Positions 1 to 7,170 of a stretch of 31,287 nucleotides of DNA are shown piece after piece; within the stretch, counting starts at the first letter, position 1; each line of letters begins with the position of its first letter. The DNA is from ZC4RG17 sp036259475. Lineage in GTDB: Bacteria > Actinomycetota > Acidimicrobiia > Spongiisociales > ZC4RG35. The position numbers and the translations under genes are program-made. The notes below the pieces were generated by a model. The model was not told the origin of the DNA. It searched no databases and worked only from the letters and a program-made list of their open reading frames with translations. The DNA lies in the NCBI GenBank assembly GCA_036259475.1, contig DATABS010000027.1, forward strand, positions 1-31,287, read 5' to 3'.

Positions 1-18
1 TGCACGCTATGGCGTGCA
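1..18. terminator. Possible hairpin downstream of purA, at the window edge
   Basis: A perfect inverted repeat, TGCACGC and GCGTGCA separated by TATG, lies 24 bases beyond the purA stop in the purA reading direction. It could be the terminator stem for purA, but the bases that would follow it (a T tract on the minus strand) are outside the window. It may equally be a protein-binding palindrome. Confidence 0.3.
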
Positions 19-42
19 TTCCATGCGCGAAAACGGGAGGGG

Positions 43-1317
43 TCATGGAACCTGCAGCATCTGGGACCGCTCGGGGCCGACAGATACCCAACCGATCGGC
101 GTCTCGGCCCGCTCGGCGACGTAGCGGATGTAGTCCCGTGCTTCGGCCGGTAGATCTTCGAAGCGGCGGGCATCGGTGATGTCAGTGTTCCAGCCCGGCA
201 GGTCTTCGTAGAGGGGCCGGCAGTCGTACAGCACCCGGTGCTGGCGGGGGAACTCGGTGAAGGTCTCCTCCCCATACTCATAGCCAACGGCGACCCGGAT
301 GGTGTTGAAGGCCGAGAGGATGTCGAGCTTGGTCAGGAACAATCGGGTGAGGGAGTTGACGCGCACGGCGTAGCGCAGCGCCACCAGGTCGAGCCAGCCG
401 CATCGCCGCCGCCTACCGGTGACGGTCCCGTACTCCCCGCCCAGTTCGATCATCGTGTCGCCGATGTCATCGTGGAGCTCGGTGGGAAACGGTCCCGTAC
501 CGACGCGGGAGATGTAGGCCTTGGCCACTCCGATGATCTCGTCGATCGCTCGAGGACCGATGCCCGATCCGACCAGGGCGCCGCCCGCGGTGGGATTGGA
601 GGAGGTGACGAACGGATAGGTGCCGTGATCGATGTCGAGCAGTGTGCCCTGCGCTCCTTCGAACAGGACGTCCTTTCCCTCCCTGAGACCCTCCCACAAG
701 AGGAGCGACGTGTCGGCGACGTGGGGCTCGAGGCGGTCGGCGAAGCCCAAGTACTCGTCGACGATGTCCTCGCCCTTCATCGGCAGGGTGTTGTAGACGC
801 GGGGTAGCGTCCGGTTGACGTCCTCCAAAGCCGTGTCGACCTTGTCGGCGAAGATCTTGGGGTCGAACAGGTCCTGGACCCGGATCCCCGTTCGGGAATA
901 TTTGTCTGTGTAGGCGGGGCCGATCCCCTTGCGGGTCGTTCCGATCTGATTACGCCCCAGATACCGCTCCTTGACCGCATCGAGCTTGCGATGCCACGGC
1001 ATGATGAGGTGGGCGTTGGCCGACAGCCGCACGCGGGACGGATCCAGGTCCCTTTCCTCCGCCATGTCCATCTCGGCCAGCAGGACCTTGGGGTCGACGA
1101 CCGTGCCGGAGGCGATCACCGGGGTGCACTGCGGATAGAGGATGCCCGACGGGATAAGGGAAAGGGCGAGCTTCTGTTCCCCCACTACGATCGTGTGCCC
1201 GGCGTTGTTGCCTCCCTGGTAGCGGACGACGAAGTCGGCGTGTTCGGCGAAGACGTCGACCACGCGGCCTTTTCCCTCGTCTCCCCATTGGGCTCCCAGC
1301 ACGATCGTGGCAGGCAT
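43..1317 (-). CDS. purA: Adenylosuccinate synthetase
   Basis: Catalyses the GTP-dependent joining of IMP and aspartate to adenylosuccinate, the first committed step to AMP, in the cytoplasm. The 424-residue length is normal for the bacterial enzyme. The N-terminal signature GAQWGDEGKG (residues 8-17) contains the catalytic Asp13 and the phosphate-binding loop, and NNAGHT supplies catalytic His41. Further family landmarks are the IGTTRKGIGPAY segment, the GAQGTLLDID segment and a GRRRRCGWLD segment near residues 300-310. It starts with ATG at 1317 and ends with TGA. It is transcribed away from the broken gene at 1397, leaving 79 bases between the two starts for promoters; I see no convincing -10/-35 pair there. 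No neighbouring purine gene is present. Identification is secure. Confidence 0.98.
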   Translation of the reverse strand: MPATIVLGAQWGDEGKGRVVDVFAEHADFVVRYQGGNNAGHTIVVGEQKLALSLIPSGILYPQCTPVIASGTVVDPKVLLAEMDMAEERDLDPSRVRLSANAHLIMPWHRKLDAVKERYLGRNQIGTTRKGIGPAYTDKYSRTGIRVQDLFDPKIFADKVDTALEDVNRTLPRVYNTLPMKGEDIVDEYLGFADRLEPHVADTSLLLWEGLREGKDVLFEGAQGTLLDIDHGTYPFVTSSNPTAGGALVGSGIGPRAIDEIIGVAKAYISRVGTGPFPTELHDDIGDTMIELGGEYGTVTGRRRRCGWLDLVALRYAVRVNSLTRLFLTKLDILSAFNTIRVAVGYEYGEETFTEFPRQHRVLYDCRPLYEDLPGWNTDITDARRFEDLPAEARDYIRYVAERAETPIGWVSVGPERSQMLQVP

Positions 1318-1396
1318 CGGAGAGACGCTAGCTCACGAGGCGGCGGCGGCTCACGACTGCCGAAATAGGGGTCGGGCCGCGCCTACGTATGGTGTC

Positions 1397-1989
1397 ATGT
1401 GCGGTCGAATCGACCTTCTGGACAGTGCGGTCGACACCATGGCGGACCTGATGGAAGGCGTCGCACCCGCGGAGTTCATCCGGCCGACGCCCTGCACCCG
1501 GTACACGGTGGGCGACCTACTGACCATGTGGTGGTCTGGGCGTACGTCTTCGAAGCGGCCACGACCGAGACAGACGCCTCACGCGATGCTGACGCCCACC
1601 GAGTGGAGAAGGACCTCGGCGGCGCCTTTCGCGCGGCCGGCCATGCCGCCGCAGCCGGCTTGCGCGACAAGGGCCTGGATCGGACGGTCGCGATGACCTC
1701 CAACCCGATCCCCGCCCCGATGGTGCTCGACATGATGATCATGGAGTACCCCGGACACGGCTGGGACCTCTCCCGGGCCACGGGCCAGAATTGTCCGTTC
1801 GACCCGGAGGTCGTCACCGATGCTCTGGAGGCGGCGGAACGGATGATCCAGCCGCAGTATCGAGGTCATGAAAAGGGTCAGTTCCGGCCGATCGTGGCGA
1901 CGGCTTATGGGGCCTCCGTGGTGGACCGGTACGTCACCTTCCTCGGGCGCGACCCGGCATGGCGGCCGGGATTCGAAACACAGTCGTAA
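1397..1989 (+). pseudogene. Frameshifted TIGR03086-like metal-binding protein (DinB / maleylpyruvate isomerase N-terminal type)
   Basis: Two adjacent frames together make one protein of the TIGR03086 / mycothiol-dependent maleylpyruvate isomerase N-terminal class. The first frame, from ATG 1397, gives RIDLLDSAVDTMADLM and TPCTRYTVGDLL. The second, from about 1522, gives HVVVWAYVFEAAT, then PGHGWDLSRATGQ and FLGRDP at the end. The switch falls at about 1520-1525, where the family expects L-L-x-H-V-V. Restoring one base there makes 594 nt, exactly 198 codons, and puts the expected metal-ligand His in frame; the second His sits in HGWDL. Proteins of this fold bind a metal and often use mycothiol; the substrate is unknown. 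It lies 66 bases before glnA on the same strand. The break may be a real mutation or a one-base sequencing error. Confidence 0.7.
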
Positions 1990-2012
1990 CACTTGCTCAA
2001 CCGACGAGAAAC
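1986..2012 (+). promoter_or_regulatory. Candidate GlnR-type operator upstream of glnA
   Basis: Three pentamers occur with exact 11-base spacing: GTAAC (1986-1990), TCAAC (1997-2001) and GAAAC (2008-2012). Actinobacterial GlnR, an OmpR/PhoB-type nitrogen regulator, binds sites of the form GTnAC-n6-GAAAC in repeated a/b units. The first unit fits well, the second only partly, the third as a b-unit. The site is 44 bases before the glnA ATG and overlaps the stop codon of the upstream broken gene. No regulator gene of this kind is in the window next to it, so the call rests on pattern and location only. Confidence 0.35.
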
Positions 2013-2055
2013 GGCGTAACGGTTCAATCGCGGCTGATCGTTCCAAGGAGAATCC

Positions 2056-3477
2056 ATGTCAACGCCCCAGGACGTCATCAAGAAGGTGGCCGACGAAGGT
2101 TACGAGTTCATCGACCTTCGCTTCTGTGATCTTCCCGGCCAGGTCCAGCACTTCACCGTTCCGGCCGCCTACCTCACCGCCGAATCCTTCGAAGAAGGGT
2201 TCGGGTTCGACGGGTCTTCGATTCGCGGCTTCCAGCAGATCCAGGAATCGGACATGATCCTCATTCCCGACGCCACTTCCGCCGTCGAGGATCCATTCCG
2301 CCAGCACAAGACCTTGATGCTCTACTGCTTCGTACACGACCCGCTGACGATGGAGTCGTACGAGCGTGATCCCCGCTACGTGGCCAAGAAGGCCGAGGAC
2401 TTCCTCCGCTCGACCGGCATCGCCGACACCTCGTACTGGGGTCCCGAGGCCGAGTTCTACATCTTCGACTCGGCTCGATTCGGCCAGAACCAGCACTCGG
2501 CGTTCTACTACGTCGACTCCGAAGAGGGCGCCTGGAACTCCGGCGCCGAGGAGGGTGGCAAGAACCTCGGCTACAAGCCGCGCTACAAGGAGGGCTACTT
2601 CCCGGTTCCCCCGACCGATCACTTCCAGGACCTGCGCTCTGAGATGACCAGAGTCCTCATCAACTCCGGGATCGACATCGAGGTGCAGCATCACGAGGTA
2701 GGCACAGCCGGACAGGCCGAGATCGACATGCGCTACGACACCCTGCTGCGTACGGCAGACAAGGTGACCCTGTACAAGTACATCGTGAAGTCGGTCGCCT
2801 GGGCCGCGGGTAAGACCGTCACCTTCATGCCCAAGCCGATCTTCGAAGACAACGGCTCGGGAATGCACACCCATCAGTCACTCTGGAACGGCGACGAACC
2901 GCTGTTCTACGACGAGGTGGGCTACGCCGGGCTGTCGGACAAGGCCCGCTGGTACATCGGCGGTCTGCTCTCCCATGCGCCGGCGGTGTTGGCGTTCGCC
3001 GCCCCCACCACGAATTCCTATCACCGTCTGGTTCCCGGCTACGAGGCGCCGGTCAACCTGGTCTATTCCAACCGGAACCGTTCGGCGGCGATCCGCATCC
3101 CCACGTACTCCCAGAGCCCCAAGGCGAAGCGGCTCGAGTTCCGCTGCCCCGACCCGTCGGCCAACCCATACCTGGCGTTCTCGGCCATGCTGATGGCCGG
3201 AATCGACGGCATTCAGAACAAGATCGAGCCACCGGATCCCGTCGACAAGGACATCTACGACCTGCCCCCCGCCGAGCTGGCCAACCTGCCGGCGGTGCCG
3301 TCGAGCCTCACCGAGGCGCTAAACGCGCTGGAGGAGGACCACGACTTCCTGTTGCAGGGCGGCGTGTTCACCGAGGGCCTGATCGAGGCGTGGATCGACT
3401 ACAAGCGGGAGCACGAGGTGGATCCCATCCGTCTGAGGCCCCACCCGTACGAGTTCTCGTTGTACTACGACATCTAG
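2056..3477 (+). CDS. glnA: Type I glutamine synthetase
   Basis: Makes glutamine from glutamate, ammonia and ATP, the main ammonium-assimilation step; the active form is a cytoplasmic dodecamer. The 473 residues match GSI length. Visible landmarks are the N-terminal beta-grasp with GFGFDGSSIRGF (about 51-62), GPEAEFYIFD, the ATP-binding KPIFEDNGSGMHTHQS segment, and the RNRSAAIRIP glutamate-binding segment. Tyr401 lies in DIYDLPP, the position adenylylated by GlnE in the GSI-beta subtype, so control by adenylylation is likely. The ATG at 2056 has a good Shine-Dalgarno sequence, AAGGAG at 2045-2050. It is followed by a strong terminator at 3522 and so is probably transcribed alone or with the broken upstream gene. 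The candidate GlnR box supports nitrogen control. Confidence 0.98.
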   Translation: MSTPQDVIKKVADEGYEFIDLRFCDLPGQVQHFTVPAAYLTAESFEEGFGFDGSSIRGFQQIQESDMILIPDATSAVEDPFRQHKTLMLYCFVHDPLTMESYERDPRYVAKKAEDFLRSTGIADTSYWGPEAEFYIFDSARFGQNQHSAFYYVDSEEGAWNSGAEEGGKNLGYKPRYKEGYFPVPPTDHFQDLRSEMTRVLINSGIDIEVQHHEVGTAGQAEIDMRYDTLLRTADKVTLYKYIVKSVAWAAGKTVTFMPKPIFEDNGSGMHTHQSLWNGDEPLFYDEVGYAGLSDKARWYIGGLLSHAPAVLAFAAPTTNSYHRLVPGYEAPVNLVYSNRNRSAAIRIPTYSQSPKAKRLEFRCPDPSANPYLAFSAMLMAGIDGIQNKIEPPDPVDKDIYDLPPAELANLPAVPSSLTEALNALEEDHDFLLQGGVFTEGLIEAWIDYKREHEVDPIRLRPHPYEFSLYYDI

Positions 3478-3521
3478 GCCACGCCAGCCCAGGCAGGGCT
3501 GAACCCGCTACCACCAGCAAG

Positions 3522-3548
3522 GGCGGCACCCAGCGGGGTGCCGCCTTT
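3522..3548 (+). terminator. Rho-independent terminator of glnA
   Basis: A perfect 10-bp stem, GGCGGCACCC (3522-3531) and GGGTGCCGCC (3536-3545), closes a four-base AGCG loop and is followed by TTT. It starts 45 bases after the glnA stop. The stem is very stable; the T run is short, as is common in high-GC actinobacteria. Confidence 0.85.
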
Positions 3549-3591
3549 CGCACACTTATGCTGAGCCCGCCCGGGTGTCAGTTCGTCCCCG

Positions 3592-3702
3592 ACCGAGCGT
3601 CGTCTTGAGGGATACGCCCTGGACTGTCGAGACTTGCTGGCGATTTTCGAAATGGAACGCGCCCACATCGTCGGCCTCTCCTACAGCGGTGCCCCGGTCG
3701 CC
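3592..3702 (+). pseudogene. Alpha/beta-hydrolase remnant around the nucleophile elbow
   Basis: One frame reads ERRLEGYALDCRDLLAIFEM and then ERAHIVGLSYSGAPVA. This closely follows the helix-strand-elbow of alpha/beta hydrolases of the esterase or enol-lactonase type, with G-x-S-x-G as GLSYSG and Ser as nucleophile. The match covers only about 36 residues: there is no start, no oxyanion strand before it, and the sequence after the elbow loses similarity in every frame. It is probably the decayed core of a gene. The 336 bases between glnA and the NIPSNAP gene (3478-3813) hold only this and the glnA terminator. A chance match cannot be excluded. Confidence 0.35.
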
Positions 3703-3813
3703 TCACGCAGCCACCCGACGACTTCGGAATCAGACATCTGTGCGCGTTACCACTCGGAGTCAGGTGACCCGGAGTGTCTGCAGACCTGGATCTGAAGCCG
3801 CCAGGAATCTCGT

Positions 3814-4158
3814 TCAAGCTTCTCTGAGGAAGCGAACCGACATATGGAGATAGCCGTCGAAGCCGGGGTGCTCGTCCCATTTCTCCCTCCACTCCGGGTC
3901 TCCCCATAGCCTCTCCCAGCCTGCCTCCCTTTGCTCCATATCCTCCCAGCAAATGACCCACGTGACGTTGGCGGATCCGAGGGGCAGGTGCATCGGGTCA
4001 GAGCCCATGATCTGTGTCGGGATCCCCACATCGACCCAGAACCCGAGCAATTTCATCCGGTCTCGAAGAATTCTGGATGCTTCTTCGGCCCACGCCCGGT
4101 ACTCGTCCATACGGTCTTCCCGGTAGTGGTAGTCCCGTATCTCGAAGAGATCCGCCAC
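3814..4158 (-). CDS. NIPSNAP family protein
   Basis: The 114-residue product has the ferredoxin-like alpha/beta-barrel pattern of the NIPSNAP / dimeric alpha-beta barrel group. It opens with LFEIRDYHYREDRMDEYRAW, continues with LGFWVDVGIP and a W-x-x-x-M-E-Q-R-E central helix, and ends with a final strand. No catalytic residue is established for the family; members serve as small-ligand binders or as accessory or monooxygenase-like subunits in catabolic and biosynthetic clusters. The start is GTG at 4158, only 9 bases after the stop of the methyltransferase upstream, so the two form an operon with the methyltransferase first. The role is probably linked to the methyltransferase substrate, but that is inference from position alone. 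Confidence 0.8.
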   Translation of the reverse strand: MADLFEIRDYHYREDRMDEYRAWAEEASRILRDRMKLLGFWVDVGIPTQIMGSDPMHLPLGSANVTWVICWEDMEQREAGWERLWGDPEWREKWDEHPGFDGYLHMSVRFLREA

Positions 4159-4167
4159 CGGCGATCG

Positions 4168-4995
4168 TCAGTTCCGCACTGATGCGGTTGCAATCAGGGC
4201 GGGAGCCGGGAACGTCACCTTTCCAGCGTCGTCGGTGAAGCTGGCGAGCTCGTCTTCGGCGGCGGTCATAAGGCGTTCATAGTCCTCGTCCGAGATATCG
4301 GAGAGAGTCCATCCGCGGATGTCGGTGTGGACCCAAGATTCGATCGAGTCGAACCGGGCGGTGCCCTCATGTTGCGTCACCGCGACGTCGACGAAAACCG
4401 GGGACATCAGGCGTTCCAGCTCGCTGGTGTCGCCCATGTTGTAGGGAGCGCGAAGAGCGTCCCCGGCTTCTTTGCCCAAGAGTCGATCGAGGAGGTCCAC
4501 GACCGCCGCATATCCGGGGGTATCGGTAAGTGACGCCCACGTTGCGATCGCCACCCTGCCCCCTGGCCGCAGCACTCGCTCCATCTCGCGCACCGCCCTC
4601 TCGCGGTCGTCGAAGAACATCATTGCGAACTGGCTCACAACGGCATCGAAGGATGCGTCCGCGAAAGGCAGGTCTTCCGCAACTCCAGTCCTCCACTCCA
4701 CCCGAGGAGTTCTCTGGGCCACGGCCAGCATGCCTTCGTTTGGGTCGACACCGACAACTCGACCGCCATGTCCCACTCTGGCAAGGGCCTCTCTGGCGAC
4801 GACCCCTGTTCCACAACCAACATCCAGCAGGTGGTCACCCGGCGAGACGTAAGCGGCATCCAAGACCTGCCCCGCCCACTGGGCAAAGAGCGCTGGGAGA
4901 AAAAAGGCTTCGTACACCTCGGCGGCCGTAGCTGCAACCCGACCGCGGTCGGCGTCGGACTTGGTGTCGCCCGCGTTGGCGTATTGCTCTGTCAT
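4168..4995 (-). CDS. Class I SAM-dependent methyltransferase (UbiE-like, Methyltransf_11)
   Basis: A 275-residue protein with the Rossmann methyltransferase order: motif I LLDVGCGTG (about 57-65), the acidic end of strand 2 at VVGVDPNEGM, motif II VEWRTGVAEDLPF, FDAVVSQFAMMFF as motif III region, and VLRPGGRVAIATW (about 140-152). The C-terminal third varies between families and should determine the acceptor, which I cannot name. ATG at 4995 has the Shine-Dalgarno sequence GGAAGG 7 bases upstream. It is the first gene of a two-gene operon with the NIPSNAP gene and is transcribed divergently from the STAND regulator, from which it is separated by 128 bases. That geometry suggests control by the regulator. 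UbiE/COQ5 function itself is unlikely, since no quinone gene is nearby. Confidence 0.88.
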   Translation of the reverse strand: MTEQYANAGDTKSDADRGRVAATAAEVYEAFFLPALFAQWAGQVLDAAYVSPGDHLLDVGCGTGVVAREALARVGHGGRVVGVDPNEGMLAVAQRTPRVEWRTGVAEDLPFADASFDAVVSQFAMMFFDDRERAVREMERVLRPGGRVAIATWASLTDTPGYAAVVDLLDRLLGKEAGDALRAPYNMGDTSELERLMSPVFVDVAVTQHEGTARFDSIESWVHTDIRGWTLSDISDEDYERLMTAAEDELASFTDDAGKVTFPAPALIATASVRN

Positions 4996-5062
4996 GTCTC
5001 ATCCTTCCGTATCAAGCGAGTTCGCCGCTCGATGTGAAAATACGGTCCTCGGAGCGCCGACG

Positions 5063-5090
5063 GATGAGCACTTGATGAGATTTATATGAA
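5063..5090. promoter_or_regulatory. Three 11-bp-phased repeats in the divergent promoter region
   Basis: GATGAG (5063-5068), GATGAG (5074-5079) and TATGAA (5085-5090) recur at exactly 11-base steps between the methyltransferase start and the regulator start. Direct repeats with 11-bp phasing are the usual target form for OmpR/PhoB-type winged helices, and the neighbouring regulator ends in such a domain. The site lies 34 bases upstream of the regulator GTG and 67 bases upstream of the methyltransferase ATG. It is a good candidate operator for autoregulation and for control of the divergent operon. The rest of the 4996-5123 gap shows no clear sigma-70 promoter. Confidence 0.45.
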
Positions 5091-5123
5091 GATCCCACGA
5101 CGCCTTTTCGTTAGTGTCGAATC

Positions 5124-7076
5124 GTGAGCCAAGACATCCTGGCGGGAGCCCAAGGCAGCCTCCCACCTGATGGGGGGGTGTTTGTCGGACGCCACGCCGA
5201 AATGCGACGGCTCGACATGCTCTTGGGCGAGCGCCGGCCTCGGGTGCTGTTTCTCCATGGACTGGCCGGATCCGGAAAGTCCACTCTTCTGCGTCGCTTC
5301 AAGGAGACCGTCTCCTCCGATGGCGACGCGGCGGTGTCCGTGTTCGACTGCCGGGAGATTGAACCGACCGAGCAAGGCTTCTTGAATGCGCTGTCTTTGG
5401 CCTCTTATTCTGGTTCTCATGGCGTGAGGCTCAAAGCGCACACGCGTCTCGGTGAAGCAGCCAGTCGAGTCGTGATCTGTCTCGATCAGTACGAGGTGTT
5501 TCGCCTCCTCGATACCTGGCTACGGCATCACTTCGTGCCTTCGCTGCCCGAAAACGTCTCGCTGCTCATGGCGGGTCGTCAGGAACCGAACTCGGCCTGG
5601 ACACGACTCCCGGCCGGCACATTCGAGGTGATGCGGCTCGGGGCTCTGGGATCGGAAGACAGCACCGATTTGGTTCGTGCCATGCACGTCACTGAAGATG
5701 CGGCAGAGGCCATTGTCGCATTTGCCGGTGGGCACCCGCTTACTCTTGTTCTTGGCGCCCTCGCCGCACAGGAACGCCCAGTGGGCGAGATACGCGATGT
5801 GACGATGGGCCGGCTTCTCGACGAGTTCGCAGTTGCTTATCTGGACGAGTTGAGTGAGGAAGCAGAGCGTCTCTTGGAGGCAGCGTCGGTAGTGCGAAGG
5901 GTCAGCACCCCGCTTCTCGCTGCAATGCTCCCCCACTTCGACGCATGGAAGGGATTCGACAGTCTTCGCCGTCTGCCGTTCGTTGACGTCACTAGCGATG
6001 GGCTCGCTCTTCACGAGACCCTCCAGATGTGCATTGCTGCGAGGTTGCGGGCGGCTGTGCCCTCGCGGCATCGCGGGCTGAGGCAACGTGCCTGGGGCTA
6101 TTTCCGGGAGCAACTACGCAACGCGCCGAGAACGGAGTTGTGGCGTAACACCGCCGACATGATCTATCTGCTCGAGAACCCGGCAGTACGCGAGGCGCAT
6201 TTCCCTACCAGTGCCCACCGGTTCGCAGTCGAGACTGCATCACCCTCCGACGGGGAGGACATCGACCAGATCATCCTGCGGCATGAGCCTGCCCAAGGTG
6301 TAGAGCTGCTGCGCTCATGGTGGACTCGCAGCCCGGAGGCTTTCAAGGTCGCCAGGGGCCCGCAGGGTGAAGTCGTGGGATTCTCGATACTCACAACCAA
6401 TGTCCAGACCGATCTGCGAAGTTTTGCGTATGACCCTGTGGCAGCGGTGTGGCACGATCACCTTCGTGAGAACCCTGTGGGTCGGGGCCGGCAGGCGCTT
6501 CTTCTCCGCCGTTGGCTCACCTCCGCTCAGGGTGATCAGCCCTCTGAAGCACAGGCGAGCCTTTGGATGGACCTCAAGCGGACCTATATGGAACTCCGCC
6601 CGAAGCTTCGACGAATCTACAGTGCGACCGACCACCCCGATATCTACGGCCCCGCGCTTGGGGAGCTAGGAGCTACACCGATAGGCGGTCTGGTGGACAT
6701 CGGTGGCAGGCGGTATCAGCAGTACTGTCTCGACTTCGGGCCCTCGTCAGTAGACGGTTGGCTCACTCGCATTGCTGCCCAGGAGCTCGGGATTCACGTC
6801 GATGGCCTACTCGATGTGGTGCAGCGACAGCTTGTCTTGAACGGCCATCGAGTGGATCTGACTCCAAAAGAGTTCGCGGTTATGGCGTATCTCACCGAAC
6901 GCTCCGGGGAGCCCGTCGCGAGATCAGAGCTCCTGGCATCGGTCTGGGGGTACGACGAGCCAGTCGGATCCAACGTGGTTGACGCAGTGGTGTGCGCTTT
7001 GCGGAAGAAACTCGGAAGTGAAGCGCGACTGCTCGGAACCGTCAGAGGCGTCGGTTACCGATTCTCAGTTCGGTAG
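5124..7076 (+). CDS. STAND-type ATPase with C-terminal OmpR/PhoB-type winged-helix DNA-binding domain
   Basis: This 650-residue protein begins with a FVGRHAEM entry motif (about 20-27), a Walker A loop GLAGSGKST (46-54), a Walker B strand VVICLDQYE (about 116-124) and MAGRQEP after the next strand. These mark an AAA_16/STAND nucleotide switch. Residues about 380-550 look GNAT-like, with VARGPQGEVVGFSIL, a helix-rich VGRGRQALLLRRWL segment and YGPALGELGATPIG. The C-terminus (about 565-650) is a Trans_reg_C winged helix: LTPKEFAVMAYL, an SELLASVWGY turn, a recognition helix with VVDAVVCALRKKL, and the GVGYRF wing. Other large STAND regulators carry LuxR or N-terminal SARP domains, so this order is uncommon. 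There is no receiver domain. GTG at 5124 is chosen because the ATPase domain begins right after it; the Shine-Dalgarno is weak. It probably senses a small ligand and controls the divergent methyltransferase operon. Confidence 0.8.
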   Translation: MSQDILAGAQGSLPPDGGVFVGRHAEMRRLDMLLGERRPRVLFLHGLAGSGKSTLLRRFKETVSSDGDAAVSVFDCREIEPTEQGFLNALSLASYSGSHGVRLKAHTRLGEAASRVVICLDQYEVFRLLDTWLRHHFVPSLPENVSLLMAGRQEPNSAWTRLPAGTFEVMRLGALGSEDSTDLVRAMHVTEDAAEAIVAFAGGHPLTLVLGALAAQERPVGEIRDVTMGRLLDEFAVAYLDELSEEAERLLEAASVVRRVSTPLLAAMLPHFDAWKGFDSLRRLPFVDVTSDGLALHETLQMCIAARLRAAVPSRHRGLRQRAWGYFREQLRNAPRTELWRNTADMIYLLENPAVREAHFPTSAHRFAVETASPSDGEDIDQIILRHEPAQGVELLRSWWTRSPEAFKVARGPQGEVVGFSILTTNVQTDLRSFAYDPVAAVWHDHLRENPVGRGRQALLLRRWLTSAQGDQPSEAQASLWMDLKRTYMELRPKLRRIYSATDHPDIYGPALGELGATPIGGLVDIGGRRYQQYCLDFGPSSVDGWLTRIAAQELGIHVDGLLDVVQRQLVLNGHRVDLTPKEFAVMAYLTERSGEPVARSELLASVWGYDEPVGSNVVDAVVCALRKKLGSEARLLGTVRGVGYRFSVR

Positions 7077-7122
7077 TGGAGCTTCGGTCGCATCGCTCAT
7101 TCCGTCGAAAGGGCAACGGCAT

Positions 7123-7143
7123 GTGGCCGGTTGGGGTGGCCAC
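7123..7143. terminator. Weak hairpin between convergent genes
   Basis: GTGGCC (7123-7128) and GGCCAC (7138-7143) can pair around a nine-base loop in the 94-base gap between the regulator and the convergent VKOR-like gene. There is no T tract on either side. It could be a shared terminator, but the evidence is thin. Confidence 0.25.
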
Positions 7144-7170
7144 GACATCTGCTTTCTGCGGGAAAGTGTC

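Noticed and set aside
1307..1396. Longer N-terminus for the frameshifted gene from 1307
   Set aside because: It would overlap the purA start and adds sequence outside the family; ATG 1397 directly precedes the conserved part.
2021..2045. GGTTCAATC that resembles a tRNA T-loop
   Set aside because: No matching acceptor, D or anticodon stems around it.
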